64,000 nucleotides of DNA from Affinundibacterium flavidum (GCF_014284175.1 NZ_JACOGA010000012.1:114368-178367), one strand, 5' to 3'; positions 8,851 through 18,261 are shown, counted from the stretch's first letter. Program-made: numbers and translations. The notes: a model not told the origin generated them from the letters alone.

Positions 8851-9390
8851 GGTCGGGTGTGGCCCGACAGCCACTCACTTTCTTTGCTTCGCCAAAGAAA
8901 GTAAGCAAAGAAAGGCGACCACGCTGCCACTGCCCTTCGGGTTCCCAATTGTGCAGGACAAAAAATGGGAAAGTGTCGAAACTCGCTTCGCTCAAACAAC
9001 GCCACTTTCTTTATCCATTTTCTGTCTAGCACAATTGGCAGTGTCAGAAGTGGAACGGCGTCAAAGTCAAAAACAAGGTCAAAAACAAGGTCAAAAACAA
9101 TGACCTACAGCGGCTAATAGAAAATTGAGTGTCTGTCGATATTGATTGTTTTGAAGTTGCCTTTGACCTACCCCCGTTTGAGACGATGTAATTTGTGCGT
9201 CACAGAAAATGGATAAGAAAGTGTTGTTGTCTGAGCGTAGCGAGTTTCAACACTTTCCCATTTTTTGTGATGCACAAATTATGCTGGAGCGTAGCGTAAG
9301 CACCCGCAGGGCGAGTCTACGGTCGCCTTTTTTGGAGGACCTTTTTTGGCGAAGCAAAAAAGGTGCTTGGCTGTCGGGCCACACCCGACC
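8851..9390. repeat. Large inverted repeat, two about 190-bp arms
   Basis: Arm 1 (8851-9038) starts GGTCGGGTGTGGCCCGACAG; arm 2 (9191-9390) is its diverged reverse complement. Shared parts include GGCGAAGCAAAG-type sequence, GGCGACC, ATGGGAAAGTGT and CGAAACTCGCTNCGCTCA. Each arm contains its own smaller hairpin (AATTGTGC ... GCACAATT in arm 1). The 152-bp centre holds a 12-bp tandem repeat. Confidence 0.85.
9066..9101. repeat. Three 12-bp tandem repeats
   Basis: GTCAAAAACAAG occurs three times in a row (9066-9077, 9078-9089, 9090-9101; last base T in the third copy). It lies in the centre of the large inverted repeat. Confidence 0.9.
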
Positions 9391-9447
9391 AACAGAACGT
9401 TGATTAAGCCGAAAATTGAATACGACCAGCAACAACTCAGTAACAAT

Positions 9448-9771
9448 TCACATCAAAAATTTCCCAACCTTAGCCTTCAAAACAGCAATCAACACCGGAT
9501 CCATATACTCATATTCATCCGGAATATCCAAACAAATAATCCGCTTATTATTGAGATAAGGCCGGAATTTTTTCGATAACTTATTGCGATGTGCTTTCTC
9601 CATGACGAAGATGATCGTTGCCCATGCGATTTGTTCTGAGGAGAGTGGTGTGGTGGCGTCGTTGCCTAAGCCAGCTGAGTCGGTTTCGACATCCGGCCAT
9701 GATGCAAAAATTTGCTCCGCTGTTGGACTGCGGAGTCGGTTTTGGGTGCAGATAAAGAGCGCGCGTTTCAT
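9448..9771 (-). CDS. Low-molecular-weight protein tyrosine phosphatase family protein
   Basis: 107 aa. The P-loop C-x5-R-S is at the N terminus: ICTQNRLRSPTAEQIF, Cys8 and Arg14, after the beta strand KRALF. This matches LMW phosphotyrosine phosphatases and the related short bacterial family of about 110 aa; the Asp-containing loop near DIPDEYEYMDP would be the general-acid region. Shorter than classic LMW-PTPs (about 150 aa), so phosphatase activity is likely but the substrate is unknown. Single gene next to the repeat region. Confidence 0.8.
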   Translation of the reverse strand: MKRALFICTQNRLRSPTAEQIFASWPDVETDSAGLGNDATTPLSSEQIAWATIIFVMEKAHRNKLSKKFRPYLNNKRIICLDIPDEYEYMDPVLIAVLKAKVGKFLM

Positions 9772-9809
9772 GTGAATATGTTGGTTTTCTATTTCGCGAG
9801 CAGTGACGT

Positions 9810-10709
9810 CTATTGTGACCTTGAAGCTTGTATTTGAGTGATAAATTCACAGTAAGTTTTTCGCACATCTTCATTTCTTAGCAATCCAGAATGCCCCACA
9901 TTTGGCGCTACGATAAAATGTTTTTCGCTGCCCGGAATCGCGTCAAAAACAAGTCTGCCTAATGCCGGCGGTGTTTGATCATCTTTTTCTCCTGCAATGA
10001 CCAGTGCTTTGCCGTGATAGCGCGCCATATCGCGATCGACTTTGATAACACGTAAACTATCTGCTGCCTCAAAGTGAAAAAATGGTTTGGCAAAGGCCGG
10101 AACTTTGGCGTCGAGTAGCGCCATGAAGCTGGATCCAGTCGCCTCCAAAATAATGCCATCGACTTGGCGTTGTTGCGCGATATGTGCGGCGATGAAGCTG
10201 CCCAGAGAGTAACCGTGGATCACGAGTTTTTTACTTGATTTGGACTTCAAATCATCATAAATTTTTAAGGCATCTCGCTTGAGATTATCCATCGTCGGTT
10301 CGCCAACGGTACGACCATAGCCGCGATAATCATACATTTGTAAATTGATAGGGCAACTGCCTATCGTTTGCATCAGATATTTTGCGGCATTGTCGATATG
10401 CGAATCTGCACCACCAAGGTAGAGCACTAGAACATCGGCATGTGTTTGTTCTATGGCAAATCCATTCGCATGTAGCGTTTCGTTGATGACAATGCTGCTT
10501 TCAGAAAAACTAGCTTCGGGTCGTACTTGTTTCAAAACGAGAGCATCAAATTTCTGTTTTTGTTGATAGCCGCTGCTCTTGTCTGGATGCAGAATGTCGC
10601 TATCGACGATTCTCATAGAGAAGCAGCCGCTGAGAAGGGTGGATAGACTCATTAAGGCGCATGCAAATAGCTTGCGGCGAATTGCAGTTGCTAAATCATT
10701 TTTGTTCAT
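9810..10709 (-). CDS. Alpha/beta hydrolase lipoprotein
   Basis: 299 aa from the ATG at 10709; a longer frame to 10820 would overlap the upstream gene. The N terminus is a lipoprotein signal: basic residues, hydrophobic core and lipobox LSGC, so it is likely anchored on the periplasmic side. Hydrolase features: nucleophile elbow GYSLGS, acidic residue in GEKDDQTPP and terminal His in NVGHSGL, giving a Ser-Asp-His triad. DYRGYGRT is the oxyanion-side motif of the BEM46/FrsA-like group. Substrate unknown. It lies 59 bp downstream of the DUF5329 gene and may be co-transcribed. Confidence 0.8.
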   Translation of the reverse strand: MNKNDLATAIRRKLFACALMSLSTLLSGCFSMRIVDSDILHPDKSSGYQQKQKFDALVLKQVRPEASFSESSIVINETLHANGFAIEQTHADVLVLYLGGADSHIDNAAKYLMQTIGSCPINLQMYDYRGYGRTVGEPTMDNLKRDALKIYDDLKSKSSKKLVIHGYSLGSFIAAHIAQQRQVDGIILEATGSSFMALLDAKVPAFAKPFFHFEAADSLRVIKVDRDMARYHGKALVIAGEKDDQTPPALGRLVFDAIPGSEKHFIVAPNVGHSGLLRNEDVRKTYCEFITQIQASRSQ

Positions 10710-10768
10710 AAGTAGGGCGGCGAAGCGTTGGCGTGAATTTTGGTCAGAGAGTTTGTCTGCGCTGTGCT

Positions 10769-11143
10769 CTATTTTGAAATGCCTGATGAGCGTAACACTT
10801 TCAATTGGTCTAGTAGCCAAACTTTACTTTCTGTTGCTGGGCTATTTCCACATTTCACTTGATACGCTTTGCCGCTGGTGCTGCTGGTTGACGCCGCATG
10901 CATAATGAAATCTTCTGTGCTTTTGATCATGTTCTTATTCTCGAAATACTCTAATTTTTTTGTCAGATGTGACTGCGCTTCCGTTCCAGAATACCAAGTG
11001 CCATTGCGGTTGAACTGGCAACCAGAAACTTGTAGTTGCTTAAACAAAGCATCAATTTCTGCGCGAGTCGATTGTGGTGCTTGGCCTGCTGAGCTGATGT
11101 TAGTGACTAAAAATAGCGCAATGAAAATGGCTTTAAAATTCAT
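10769..11143 (-). CDS. DUF5329 (YfeK-like) secreted protein
   Basis: 124 aa with a signal peptide (MNFKAIFIALFLVTNISSAG). The mature part has the pattern SGCQFNRNGTWYSGTEAQSHL, TEDFIMHAASTSSTSGKAY and a Cys pair (Cys in SGCQF and VKCGN), which I recognise as DUF5329, the family of E. coli YfeK. Function unknown; periplasmic. Upstream of the hydrolase lipoprotein on the same strand. Confidence 0.8.
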   Translation of the reverse strand: MNFKAIFIALFLVTNISSAGQAPQSTRAEIDALFKQLQVSGCQFNRNGTWYSGTEAQSHLTKKLEYFENKNMIKSTEDFIMHAASTSSTSGKAYQVKCGNSPATESKVWLLDQLKVLRSSGISK

Positions 11144-11212
11144 GTGAAGCGTCCTGAAATTTGTTGGTGGAGATGATGGTCAATTAAGTTTTTGTGGAAT
11201 CAGTATTTGATT

Positions 11213-11605
11213 TCAAGCGTCAAGCATACGTACCTGAAAAACATTACCTTCCGGGTCATGACCATCACAGGCACGAATTCCTCGCGCGACCCATTCGTGT
11301 GCGCTGGATTTAATTGCGCCGCCTAGTTGATCAGCTTGTGCACGTGCAATCGAGATGTTTGCGACAGGCAGACAGAGTTTGGTATAGGAGTCTTCCCGGA
11401 CAACGACTGTCACTGCGGTGGAATTTTGAGGTGAAGGCTCGCCATATAAGGCATGGATCACTAGTTCAAAACCATCTATGCCCAAGATAGCGTAGGATGG
11501 CTCTTCATGCAGAATTTTCATCGCGGCGACGGTACTATAAAAAGCCGTCATGCGTGGTACATCACTAACGAAAAGTACCATACAAGTTATCGGTAAAGTG
11601 GTCAT
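11213..11605 (-). CDS. VOC (glyoxalase/bleomycin resistance-like) family protein
   Basis: 130 aa. The fold pattern is visible: start LPITCMVLFVSDVPRMTAFYS, middle YAILGIDGFELVIHAL and end HDPEGNVFQVRML, the last being the common VOC C-terminal HDPxGN motif. VOC proteins bind metal and catalyse diverse reactions or bind small molecules; specific activity cannot be told. Single gene. Confidence 0.85.
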   Translation of the reverse strand: MTTLPITCMVLFVSDVPRMTAFYSTVAAMKILHEEPSYAILGIDGFELVIHALYGEPSPQNSTAVTVVVREDSYTKLCLPVANISIARAQADQLGGAIKSSAHEWVARGIRACDGHDPEGNVFQVRMLDA

Positions 11606-11863
11606 CGCGTCTCTCGCATTTGTTTGCTATTCATGGACATCATCAAAGATCATTCATCATGCATAAGTCATCATGGAACATAAGTATTGACACTGAATGA
11701 GTCGGAATGACGCCGAGTTCAATTACTTATTTCTTAGTGTTGATGTTACTTTACCATTTTTCTTCTGGCATTTCGGTTCAAATTGGACTTTCTCAACGCG
11801 CGGCTAAGAATTCGATTTAGAATAGTTTCTGCTTTAGCGTGGTGCGCAAACTGGAGAGAGAGT

Positions 11864-12505
11864 ATGTTACGACACATCTGGTCTGTAATGATTCGTCTGG
11901 TGAATCGACTGGCATATCGCGCAGTTGGTCTGATGATGTTAGTGGCCTCAGTCACCTCAACTGTAGCCGCAACTGCAGCCACAACTGCAGCCACAACTGA
12001 CCGCTACGTGATTGACCCCACCCATACTTATTCGATTTTTGAGTATTCTCATTGGGGATTGTCCTTGCAACAAGGACGTTTTGAAAAGAATTCCGGCTTT
12101 ATCGACATTGATAGTGAGAAACGAACAGGTACTGTGCAATTAAGTATTGATGCTGCGTCAGTCAGCACTGGTAATGGTTTATTCGATACTGCATTGCGTT
12201 CCAGCAGTTTCTTTGATGTGCAGATTTACCCGACAATTAATTTCGTTTCCAGTGCTCTGATATTCGATGAGAAAAATAATGTCATTGCGTTGGAAGGTGA
12301 TTTAACGATTAAAAACATCACAAAGAAAGTGAAATTTGAATTGACGCAATTTCGTTGTCGCTTCATGCCCTTGTATTTGAAAAGTGCCTGCGGTGCAAAT
12401 GGCAATGCCAAAATTTTACGTAGTGATTTTGATGTTGGGCGTTACACGCCTTTTGTTAGTGATGAAGTCACTTTGTATTTTGCGGTGGAGGCGATTAAGG
12501 AATAA
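11864..12505 (+). CDS. YceI family periplasmic lipid-binding-like protein
   Basis: 213 aa from the ATG at 11864, preceded by GGAGAGAGAG; the frame is open further upstream to 11783 without such a site. The N terminus is a long signal region followed by an Ala/Thr run coded by near-perfect tandem GCAACTGCAGCCACAACT repeats. The mature domain starts RYVIDPTHTYSIFEYSHWG, the classic YceI start, and continues as a lipocalin-like barrel with LRSSSFFDVQIYPTINF and the terminal DEVTLYFAVEA. YceI proteins bind isoprenoid-type lipids in the periplasm; the role here is unknown. Confidence 0.9.
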   Translation: MLRHIWSVMIRLVNRLAYRAVGLMMLVASVTSTVAATAATTAATTDRYVIDPTHTYSIFEYSHWGLSLQQGRFEKNSGFIDIDSEKRTGTVQLSIDAASVSTGNGLFDTALRSSSFFDVQIYPTINFVSSALIFDEKNNVIALEGDLTIKNITKKVKFELTQFRCRFMPLYLKSACGANGNAKILRSDFDVGRYTPFVSDEVTLYFAVEAIKE

Positions 12506-12533
12506 GAGGGAGAAAGAGCGAAAGGCGTGAGTT

Positions 12534-13064
12534 TTATTTATGCTCAAAAATTGCTGATATTGCTGTTAATGCTGTGAGGATTTGTTCTTTATGTGAATCG
12601 GAAGATGCAATATCTTCCGCACTAAGCTGACAGTTCGTCACCGGAATACGTAAGCATGCAGCCGTGATGAGATGCGCATTCATTGTGCTTAAGATTTCTC
12701 TTAGCGCTTCGTCGGCTATCGATGCACGATGAGATGGATTAAAGGCCGCGACTGGTTTGTTGGTAAAGGGGACGTAGGCCACCAGCCAATCGAGCGCATT
12801 CTTGATGGTGCCTGTGACGCCATGCGCATATTCTGGACTGGCAATAATGATGGCATCAGACCAATTGACGGCTTCCCAAAGCCTGTGAACGGTTGGAGGC
12901 ACGGATGCCGATGCTTCGATGTCCGGATTAAATAAGGGTAAGTCCCCTAAGCCATCAAAAATAGAAAAATCAAATTGATTCCCTGCCAAGTTTGCAGTTG
13001 CTTGAAGTAGCGCTAGTGATCTGGATTGTTTGCGCAAGCTACCGCAAAGTGCAAGTATTTTCAT
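12534..13064 (-). CDS. NADPH-dependent FMN reductase family protein
   Basis: 176 aa from the ATG at 13064 (MKILALCGSLRKQSRSLAL); an upstream ATG at 13109 adds a non-conserved tail. GSLRKQS binds the FMN phosphate, and SPEYAHGVTGTIKNALDWL is the standard motif of this flavodoxin-like family (for example ChrR, ArsH-like, azoreductases). Such enzymes reduce quinones, chromate or azo dyes; no neighbour fixes the substrate. Confidence 0.88.
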   Translation of the reverse strand: MKILALCGSLRKQSRSLALLQATANLAGNQFDFSIFDGLGDLPLFNPDIEASASVPPTVHRLWEAVNWSDAIIIASPEYAHGVTGTIKNALDWLVAYVPFTNKPVAAFNPSHRASIADEALREILSTMNAHLITAACLRIPVTNCQLSAEDIASSDSHKEQILTALTAISAIFEHK

Positions 13065-13144
13065 GACACTATCTATTAGATTAAAGGGAGATCGTAAGTG
13101 CTGTTGCAAGCCATTAAAAACGGACTTTGTTTAACTGAATAAAT

Positions 13145-13561
13145 TTAAGCTTTCGCTTTGCTTTCAACGTACCGGGCAAAATTATCCAAAATCGCCTGCC
13201 AACCTGCACGCTGCATCTCTGCACTGTGTTCATTTTCCGCATCGAAAGTTTCCGTAATCTGGACAGCGCCATCGGCTTCTTTGAACGTAACTGTCACCGT
13301 GCGTTGATCTCCCAAGGCGTATTCAATCAATTCATGCGGAATAACTTGCGTGTAGGTTCCCTCAAAATCAAATCCCATACTGCCATCTTTGGCTTCCATT
13401 CGGCTGGAAAAAATGCCACCTACGCGCAGATTATTGCTACTGCGCGGCGTGTGCCAGTCATCGTTGGCGGCATTCCATTGCATGATGTCGGCGGGCGTTG
13501 TCCAGGCATCCCAGCAATCTTTGAGTTTGGCTTTGACGGTCGTGTTGATGGTGATTTTCAT
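13145..13561 (-). CDS. SRPBCC / AHSA1 domain protein
   Basis: 138 aa from the ATG at 13561 (MKITINTTVKAKLKDCWDAW). The single START-like domain shows the AHSA1 pattern: WTTPADIMQWNAANDDWHTP, GTYTQVIPHELIEYAL and the terminal GWQAILDNFARYVES helix. These are small ligand-binding cytoplasmic proteins of largely unknown role. The gene follows (downstream of) no clear operon partner; 80 bp separates it from the FMN reductase gene on the same strand. Confidence 0.88.
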   Translation of the reverse strand: MKITINTTVKAKLKDCWDAWTTPADIMQWNAANDDWHTPRSSNNLRVGGIFSSRMEAKDGSMGFDFEGTYTQVIPHELIEYALGDQRTVTVTFKEADGAVQITETFDAENEHSAEMQRAGWQAILDNFARYVESKAKA

Positions 13562-13619
13562 GGTTTTGTCTCGGGTTTCCGGATGAGTGGTGAAGTGTTG
13601 GTGTTGATGACTTTGCAAA

Positions 13620-14102
13620 TGCCAACGTAAATGTCAACTCAAATACGGGCGCAAATTAGACCGCAAAAAAGCGTTCAAATTAGTGATTGAATTGACGCTC
13701 GAATCGATGTTTCGTCATTGCCAAATCTATTCTATCTAAGCTTGATAATTTATCAGCAAAGTGGAGCTTGATCAAATTCTATGCTTGGTGCCGAAGAACT
13801 AGCTAGTTGTAATAATTTACACTATCTAAAGTAATTAACTAAATGCTCATGAATATCTATTACTAGTAACTTAGTTGCAGATGGAAGCATGTTGCCCTTA
13901 TTTTGTTGTTTTTAGTGACAATGATCTCTAAATATCTTTTAAATATTTTGTAAATATATTTAAATGTGCGTGCGTGAAGATAGTTCACTGCTATTACTTT
14001 TTCGTATTTTTATGATGGAAAAATATAGAGCAGCATGAATCATTTCATGTATTGAGGTCGTCCCTATTGGGGCTGAAAATCACATAAAAACAAGGAGTTA
14101 TC
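13620..14102. other. AT-rich intergenic region upstream of TonB receptor
   Basis: About 480 bp with A/T-rich tracts (around 13900-14020) and an ACAAGGAG ribosome binding site at the end. No FNR-, Fur- or NrdR-type palindrome was recognised and no gene is visible. Confidence 0.5.
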
Positions 14103-16928
14103 TTGAAACAACAAGTTAAAGTAAAGACCATCGTGGTGGCGTTGGCGCTTTCGTTTGGTGCGCAGTCCGCTGTGTGGGCGCAGGATGCGGTGAAAGCTGG
14201 CACAGAAGAAAAATCACAATCACAACGCGTGGTTGTCACCGGTTCTAACATCAAACGTATTGATGCTGAAACAGCGGCTCCTTTGCAAATCATCAGCAAA
14301 GCGGAAATTATGCAAAGTGGTGCGATGACAGTCAAAGATATTTTGGAGTTATCGACATCCAACGACAAAACGGCGATTTCTGACCTGAGTGGTGCTAATT
14401 CTTGGGCCAGCGGTGCATCAGGCGTGTCTATGCGTAACTTGGGTGTAAGTGCCACGCTGGTGCTGATCAATGGTCGTCGCTTGCCTAGTTTTGGCTTTGC
14501 TGATGGTTTGCAAAATACCTTTGTGAATGTGGACGCGATTCCAGCATCGGCGGTCGAGCGAGTAGAGATTTTGCGTGATGGTGCCTCGGCGATTTACGGT
14601 TCTTCGGCGATCGCTGGTGTCGTGAATATCATTACGCGCAAAGATTTTTCAGGCGTGCAAGTAAGTGGTAGTAAGCAGCAATCGATGATTAACCGCCAAT
14701 TGAATAATCAGAGTTTTGCGAATGTTTCTGCCGGGATGGGGAATATCGATAAAGATGGATACAACCTGTTTGCTAGCTTGGATTTGTATAAGCGTGGTTC
14801 GTATAGCGATGATTTCGTCAATCGTCGTTTGCCAGAATGGTATTTAAAGCTCAATCCTGCACGTGATACTGGCAAGATTGATTCTTTATCGACCGGTGCT
14901 TACCCAGGTAACTACACCGGACGCTATCCGAATAATTATGCTGATCCTAAGTTGGCGGGTACACGTATCAGCAAAGCGATGCCAGGATGTGCGACAGCGA
15001 ATCTGATCGATGGTTTGTGTCGTTACAACTATTGGAAAGACAGCGATGCGATGCCGGGCGCAGAACGTGCTGCTTTTTATTCCATGGGTAACTTGAAGAT
15101 ATCTGAAGATTTATCTGCGTGGGCTGAGTTGCAATTAGCCGATACCAAATCAACTTACAACACCTCCATTCCACGCAGCAATGTGACTGGCTCCAGTTTG
15201 TCTTGGTATGACTCATTAAAAGGTGAGTTGCAATACTTCGTCGATCCATTGCTGCCAGTCGGACATCCGAATAATCCGTATTCCTTTCCCATAGGTTTGA
15301 ATTATCGTTTCGCTGACTATCCCGATATGTTCAAAAATATCGGTGGTTCACAACAATATCGCGCAGTAGCTGGGTTGATCGGTAAGACTGCCGGTTGGGA
15401 ATGGGATACTGCGGTCGGTTTTATGGGCGGTCGCGCGCATCAACGTCAGCAGTTATACCGTGATCGCTATGAATACACCAACGCTATCGTCAGTGGTGCA
15501 TATAAATTCGGGCAACAAAATCCCCGTGCTCTGCTCGATAAAATGTTCCCAGTCATGGGTTCCGATGGCAAGTCGACTGAATCCTGGTTGGATTTCAAAG
15601 CGAGTCGCGACATCATGAATTTAACCGGTGGGCCAATGACCTTGGTGTTGGGTGCCGACGTTCGTCATGAGACGTTCTTGCATAAGAGTATGGACAATAT
15701 TTTGCAAGCACGTATCGTCCAATTTAGCGGTGTGTCTATCGACGGTTCACGCAATGTCAGCGCCGCGTTTGCAGAGCTCAATGCGCCATTGACTAAGAAA
15801 TTAGAATTGGATTTCGCTTTGCGTGCAGATAAATCTGGCCCCACAGATTTAGAAATTATTCCGAAAGCCAATGCTAGTTATTTGGTCTCAGATCAGTTCA
15901 AATTACGTGGTACTTTGTCGCGCGGCTATCGAGCCCCTAGTTTGCCTGAAACAGGTAATGGCGGTGCATCTTGGTTCACAGGTGGCGACGATCCTAAGCG
16001 CTGTGATATGGCGAATAAGATTTATGATGCTTTAATGCTGGGTGATGCCACTGATCGCTCCAATGCATTGACAGCGTTTTACTCTGGTTGCCAAACTGGA
16101 TTCCCATCTACGGTAACGCCAAACGCAAAGCTCGAACCAGAACGTTCACGCATCTTTAGTTTGGGATTTGTAGCGCAAGCGACCAAAGATACGGCAATCA
16201 CATTGGACTACTGGAATGTGTCACGTTTTAACGAAATTGCGGTGCGTGGTTCCGATTACATTTTGGCGCATGAAGATACGACGACAGGCTTAGTTGTCCG
16301 TGGTGCTTTGTCGCCACAAGATATCGAATTCGGTCAACGTGCCAGTCAACTTGCTGGTGTTCCTTTGGGATTTAAAGTCGGACCCGTGCAAGGCGTGCGT
16401 GACCAATATTCGAATGTGACCAAGACCAAAGTCGCGGGCGCTGATCTGAGCATACGCAGCAATTGGAATTTGGGTGAGTATGGCCGTCTGAGCACTAATC
16501 TGGAATCCACAATTCAAATCGATACGCGTTGGTTTGATCCTGATACGCAAAAATTTAGCGAGAACTACGTTGGCTATCGCTACTATCCACGCGTCGCCAG
16601 TAACGTGAGTGCGAACTGGTCCAAGAATGTATGGAGCGCCGGCGCACGTGGCTACTTCCAAAGTGAGCGCAAGTTGGCGTGGGGCGCAGCAGACACGTCT
16701 AACACGATAGAAGCATGTGCGGCACGTAAAGTTAGTGCAGAAGGCTGTAAGCTAGGTACTGATTTCACTGTGGATGTGTACGGCTCTTATTCCGGCTTTA
16801 AAGACTTACGCGTGGGCTTCAATTTGTTTAACTTAATGAATCGTCAAACACAGGTAGAAAACCGTGCTGGTGGTCCATTACCATTGCGTGGTACTTCTTT
16901 GAAGTTATGGGGTGAGTATAAGTTTTAA
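14103..16928 (+). CDS. TonB-dependent receptor
   Basis: 941 aa, starting at TTG (14103), with AAGGAG six bases upstream. Signal peptide of 26 residues (cut after VWA). The plug domain begins RVVVTGSNIKRID and includes LRDGASAIYGSSAIAGVVNI; the rest is a 22-strand outer-membrane barrel ending in the terminal Phe (LWGEYKF). The VVVTGSNIKR start is typical of the large receptor group common in Xanthomonas-, Caulobacter- and Shewanella-like bacteria that import carbohydrates, peptides or other nutrients. No adjacent transporter or enzyme shows the substrate. Followed by a strong terminator. Confidence 0.92.
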   Translation: MKQQVKVKTIVVALALSFGAQSAVWAQDAVKAGTEEKSQSQRVVVTGSNIKRIDAETAAPLQIISKAEIMQSGAMTVKDILELSTSNDKTAISDLSGANSWASGASGVSMRNLGVSATLVLINGRRLPSFGFADGLQNTFVNVDAIPASAVERVEILRDGASAIYGSSAIAGVVNIITRKDFSGVQVSGSKQQSMINRQLNNQSFANVSAGMGNIDKDGYNLFASLDLYKRGSYSDDFVNRRLPEWYLKLNPARDTGKIDSLSTGAYPGNYTGRYPNNYADPKLAGTRISKAMPGCATANLIDGLCRYNYWKDSDAMPGAERAAFYSMGNLKISEDLSAWAELQLADTKSTYNTSIPRSNVTGSSLSWYDSLKGELQYFVDPLLPVGHPNNPYSFPIGLNYRFADYPDMFKNIGGSQQYRAVAGLIGKTAGWEWDTAVGFMGGRAHQRQQLYRDRYEYTNAIVSGAYKFGQQNPRALLDKMFPVMGSDGKSTESWLDFKASRDIMNLTGGPMTLVLGADVRHETFLHKSMDNILQARIVQFSGVSIDGSRNVSAAFAELNAPLTKKLELDFALRADKSGPTDLEIIPKANASYLVSDQFKLRGTLSRGYRAPSLPETGNGGASWFTGGDDPKRCDMANKIYDALMLGDATDRSNALTAFYSGCQTGFPSTVTPNAKLEPERSRIFSLGFVAQATKDTAITLDYWNVSRFNEIAVRGSDYILAHEDTTTGLVVRGALSPQDIEFGQRASQLAGVPLGFKVGPVQGVRDQYSNVTKTKVAGADLSIRSNWNLGEYGRLSTNLESTIQIDTRWFDPDTQKFSENYVGYRYYPRVASNVSANWSKNVWSAGARGYFQSERKLAWGAADTSNTIEACAARKVSAEGCKLGTDFTVDVYGSYSGFKDLRVGFNLFNLMNRQTQVENRAGGPLPLRGTSLKLWGEYKF

Positions 16929-16960
16929 TACACACTACACTTATTTACACTTAGTGAGTG

Positions 16961-17001
16961 CAAAAAAAAGCCCGTCAGAATAATTCTGATGGGCTTTTTT
17001 G
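16961..17001. terminator. Bidirectional terminator between TonB receptor and CNP1-like gene
   Basis: AAAAAAAAGCCCGTCAGAA-TAA-TTCTGATGGGCTTTTTT: a 14-bp stem with one G-U pair, a three-base loop and A/T runs on both sides. Serves both convergent genes. Confidence 0.92.
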
Positions 17002-17011
17002 ATCGAGCAAT

Positions 17012-17563
17012 TTAGTGATATTGACGCAGGGATTGATGTTGGCGAATGCGCTGAATAATCTTCTCAATATTACCAGCGATACTGCCACCTTCGCATACAA
17101 AGTCCCAAGCTAAGGTACCGTGTTGTTGATTGACCCCTTTGTTCGTAAATTCATCCCAAGTATTACGGCGTGAATTTGACCAGGTACCGTCGGCACGACC
17201 AAAAGCAAATAAGCGCTTTTCATTAGTGTCGCAACGCATGCCTTCATAGCTGACATTTTTGGCACCAGACTGGCTGGTCGAAACTAAGGTGTAACGTAAG
17301 CTGCCATCTGCTGCAATGCTGATGGACTTGCTGTCGATGAAGAAAATTTGATTCTCGTTGCTGTAAAAGCGTAATAAATTTTCTGTCGCTGGCGCTGCCG
17401 GTAACACGATAGGGCTATCGACCCAGACCTTCACCACTTTTTCATCCGCGTTCTGTGCGATAGCTGACATTGTTGGCAATGCCAAGCAGGCGTACAAAAT
17501 GCAGTGACGCAGAACTTGTTGCAATTTGCTCTGAGTACGAATGGTTCGAGTGTGCACAGGCAT
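17012..17563 (-). CDS. CNP1-like family protein
   Basis: 183 aa with an N-terminal signal (hydrophobic core ILYACLALPTMSAIAQ). The mature part has NLLRFYSNENQIFFIDSKSIS, VSYEGMRCDTNEKRLFAFG and WDEFTNKGVNQQH, which I recognise as the CNP1 (cryptic neisserial protein 1) family of betaproteobacteria. Function unknown, periplasmic. The gene starts two bases after the rppH stop, so the two are co-transcribed, a usual arrangement in Burkholderiales. Confidence 0.88.
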   Translation of the reverse strand: MPVHTRTIRTQSKLQQVLRHCILYACLALPTMSAIAQNADEKVVKVWVDSPIVLPAAPATENLLRFYSNENQIFFIDSKSISIAADGSLRYTLVSTSQSGAKNVSYEGMRCDTNEKRLFAFGRADGTWSNSRRNTWDEFTNKGVNQQHGTLAWDFVCEGGSIAGNIEKIIQRIRQHQSLRQYH

Positions 17564-17565
17564 GA

Positions 17566-18261
17566 TCAGCTTTCCTTTTTTTGTACTTCAGTTGATGTAT
17601 TCAACGCTGCATTTTCTGTTTCTACACTAACACTGACTTCAACAGTCGCGGTCACTGTCACAGTGTTTTCAAGCTTGGTATTTAAAGTGACCACCAGATC
17701 CGTCTCGGCCTTGTTAACTGTTTGCCCGCTGTCAGGTTTTGCATCATGCGCCCTGCGTTTTTGATGAAAAGGCTTACGCGGACCTTCTGGGCGGTGAATG
17801 AATCGTGACAACTCTTGCAAAGCCATCTGATATACGCCGCGTTTAAATTCAATCACCGTATCGAGCGGTACCCAATAATCGTGCCAGCGCCAAGCGTCAA
17901 ATTCAGGATGCGTACTCGCGCGCAAATTCACATCGCAATCACGTCCCACCATGCGCAGCAAAAACCAGATTTGCTTTTGCCCACGATAATGACCACGAAT
18001 TTCGCGTTTGATAAAGTGATCCGGCACTTCATAGCGCAGCCAGTCGCGGGTGCGACCTAAGATTTTGACGTGCTCGGGGAGCAGGCCAGTCTCTTCTTCA
18101 AGTTCGCGGAACATGGCTTGTTCCGGCGATTCGCCGTATTTAATGCCGCCTTGTGGAAATTGCCAGGAATGCTCGCGCACTCGTTTGCCCCACCAGACTT
18201 CATTATTGGCGTTCAGCATAATAATGCCTACGTTAGGCCTGAAGCCTTCACGATCCAACAT
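17566..18261 (-). CDS. rppH: RNA pyrophosphohydrolase RppH
   Basis: 231 aa. RppH removes pyrophosphate from the 5' end of triphosphorylated RNA, which triggers RNase E decay. Start [17 protein letters not shown] and the Nudix box [20 protein letters not shown] are clear, as is [13 protein letters not shown]. The first about 160 residues are the enzyme. The C-terminal about 60 residues are a variable, low-complexity tail rich in Thr, Val and Glu ([16 protein letters not shown]), which is longer than in E. coli RppH (176 aa). Divergent from proS. Confidence 0.95.
   Translation of the reverse strand: MLDREGFRPNVGIIMLNANNEVWWGKRVREHSWQFPQGGIKYGESPEQAMFRELEEETGLLPEHVKILGRTRDWLRYEVPDHFIKREIRGHYRGQKQIWFLLRMVGRDCDVNLRASTHPEFDAWRWHDYWVPLDTVIEFKRGVYQMALQELSRFIHRPEGPRKPFHQKRRAHDAKPDSGQTVNKAETDLVVTLNTKLENTVTVTATVEVSVSVETENAALNTSTEVQKKES

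Larger units (their letters stand above)
8642..9447. other. 800-bp non-coding repeat region
   Basis: Apart from the inverted repeat at 8851-9390 and the 12-bp tandem repeat at 9066-9101, I see no gene. Several short open frames (for example at 8801-9103) are translations of the repeat; peptides such as CGPTATHFLCFAKESKQRK recur as spurious annotations in many proteobacteria. Confidence 0.7.

Noticed and set aside
8801..9103. 100-codon frame giving CGPTATHFLCFAKESKQRK
   Set aside because: It is the translation of a non-coding inverted repeat; such peptides recur as spurious annotations.
13741..13780. TTGATAATTTATCAGC upstream of the first TonB receptor as an FNR box
   Set aside because: The half-sites are five bases apart and the second ends CAG, so it does not fit TTGAT-N4-ATCAA.
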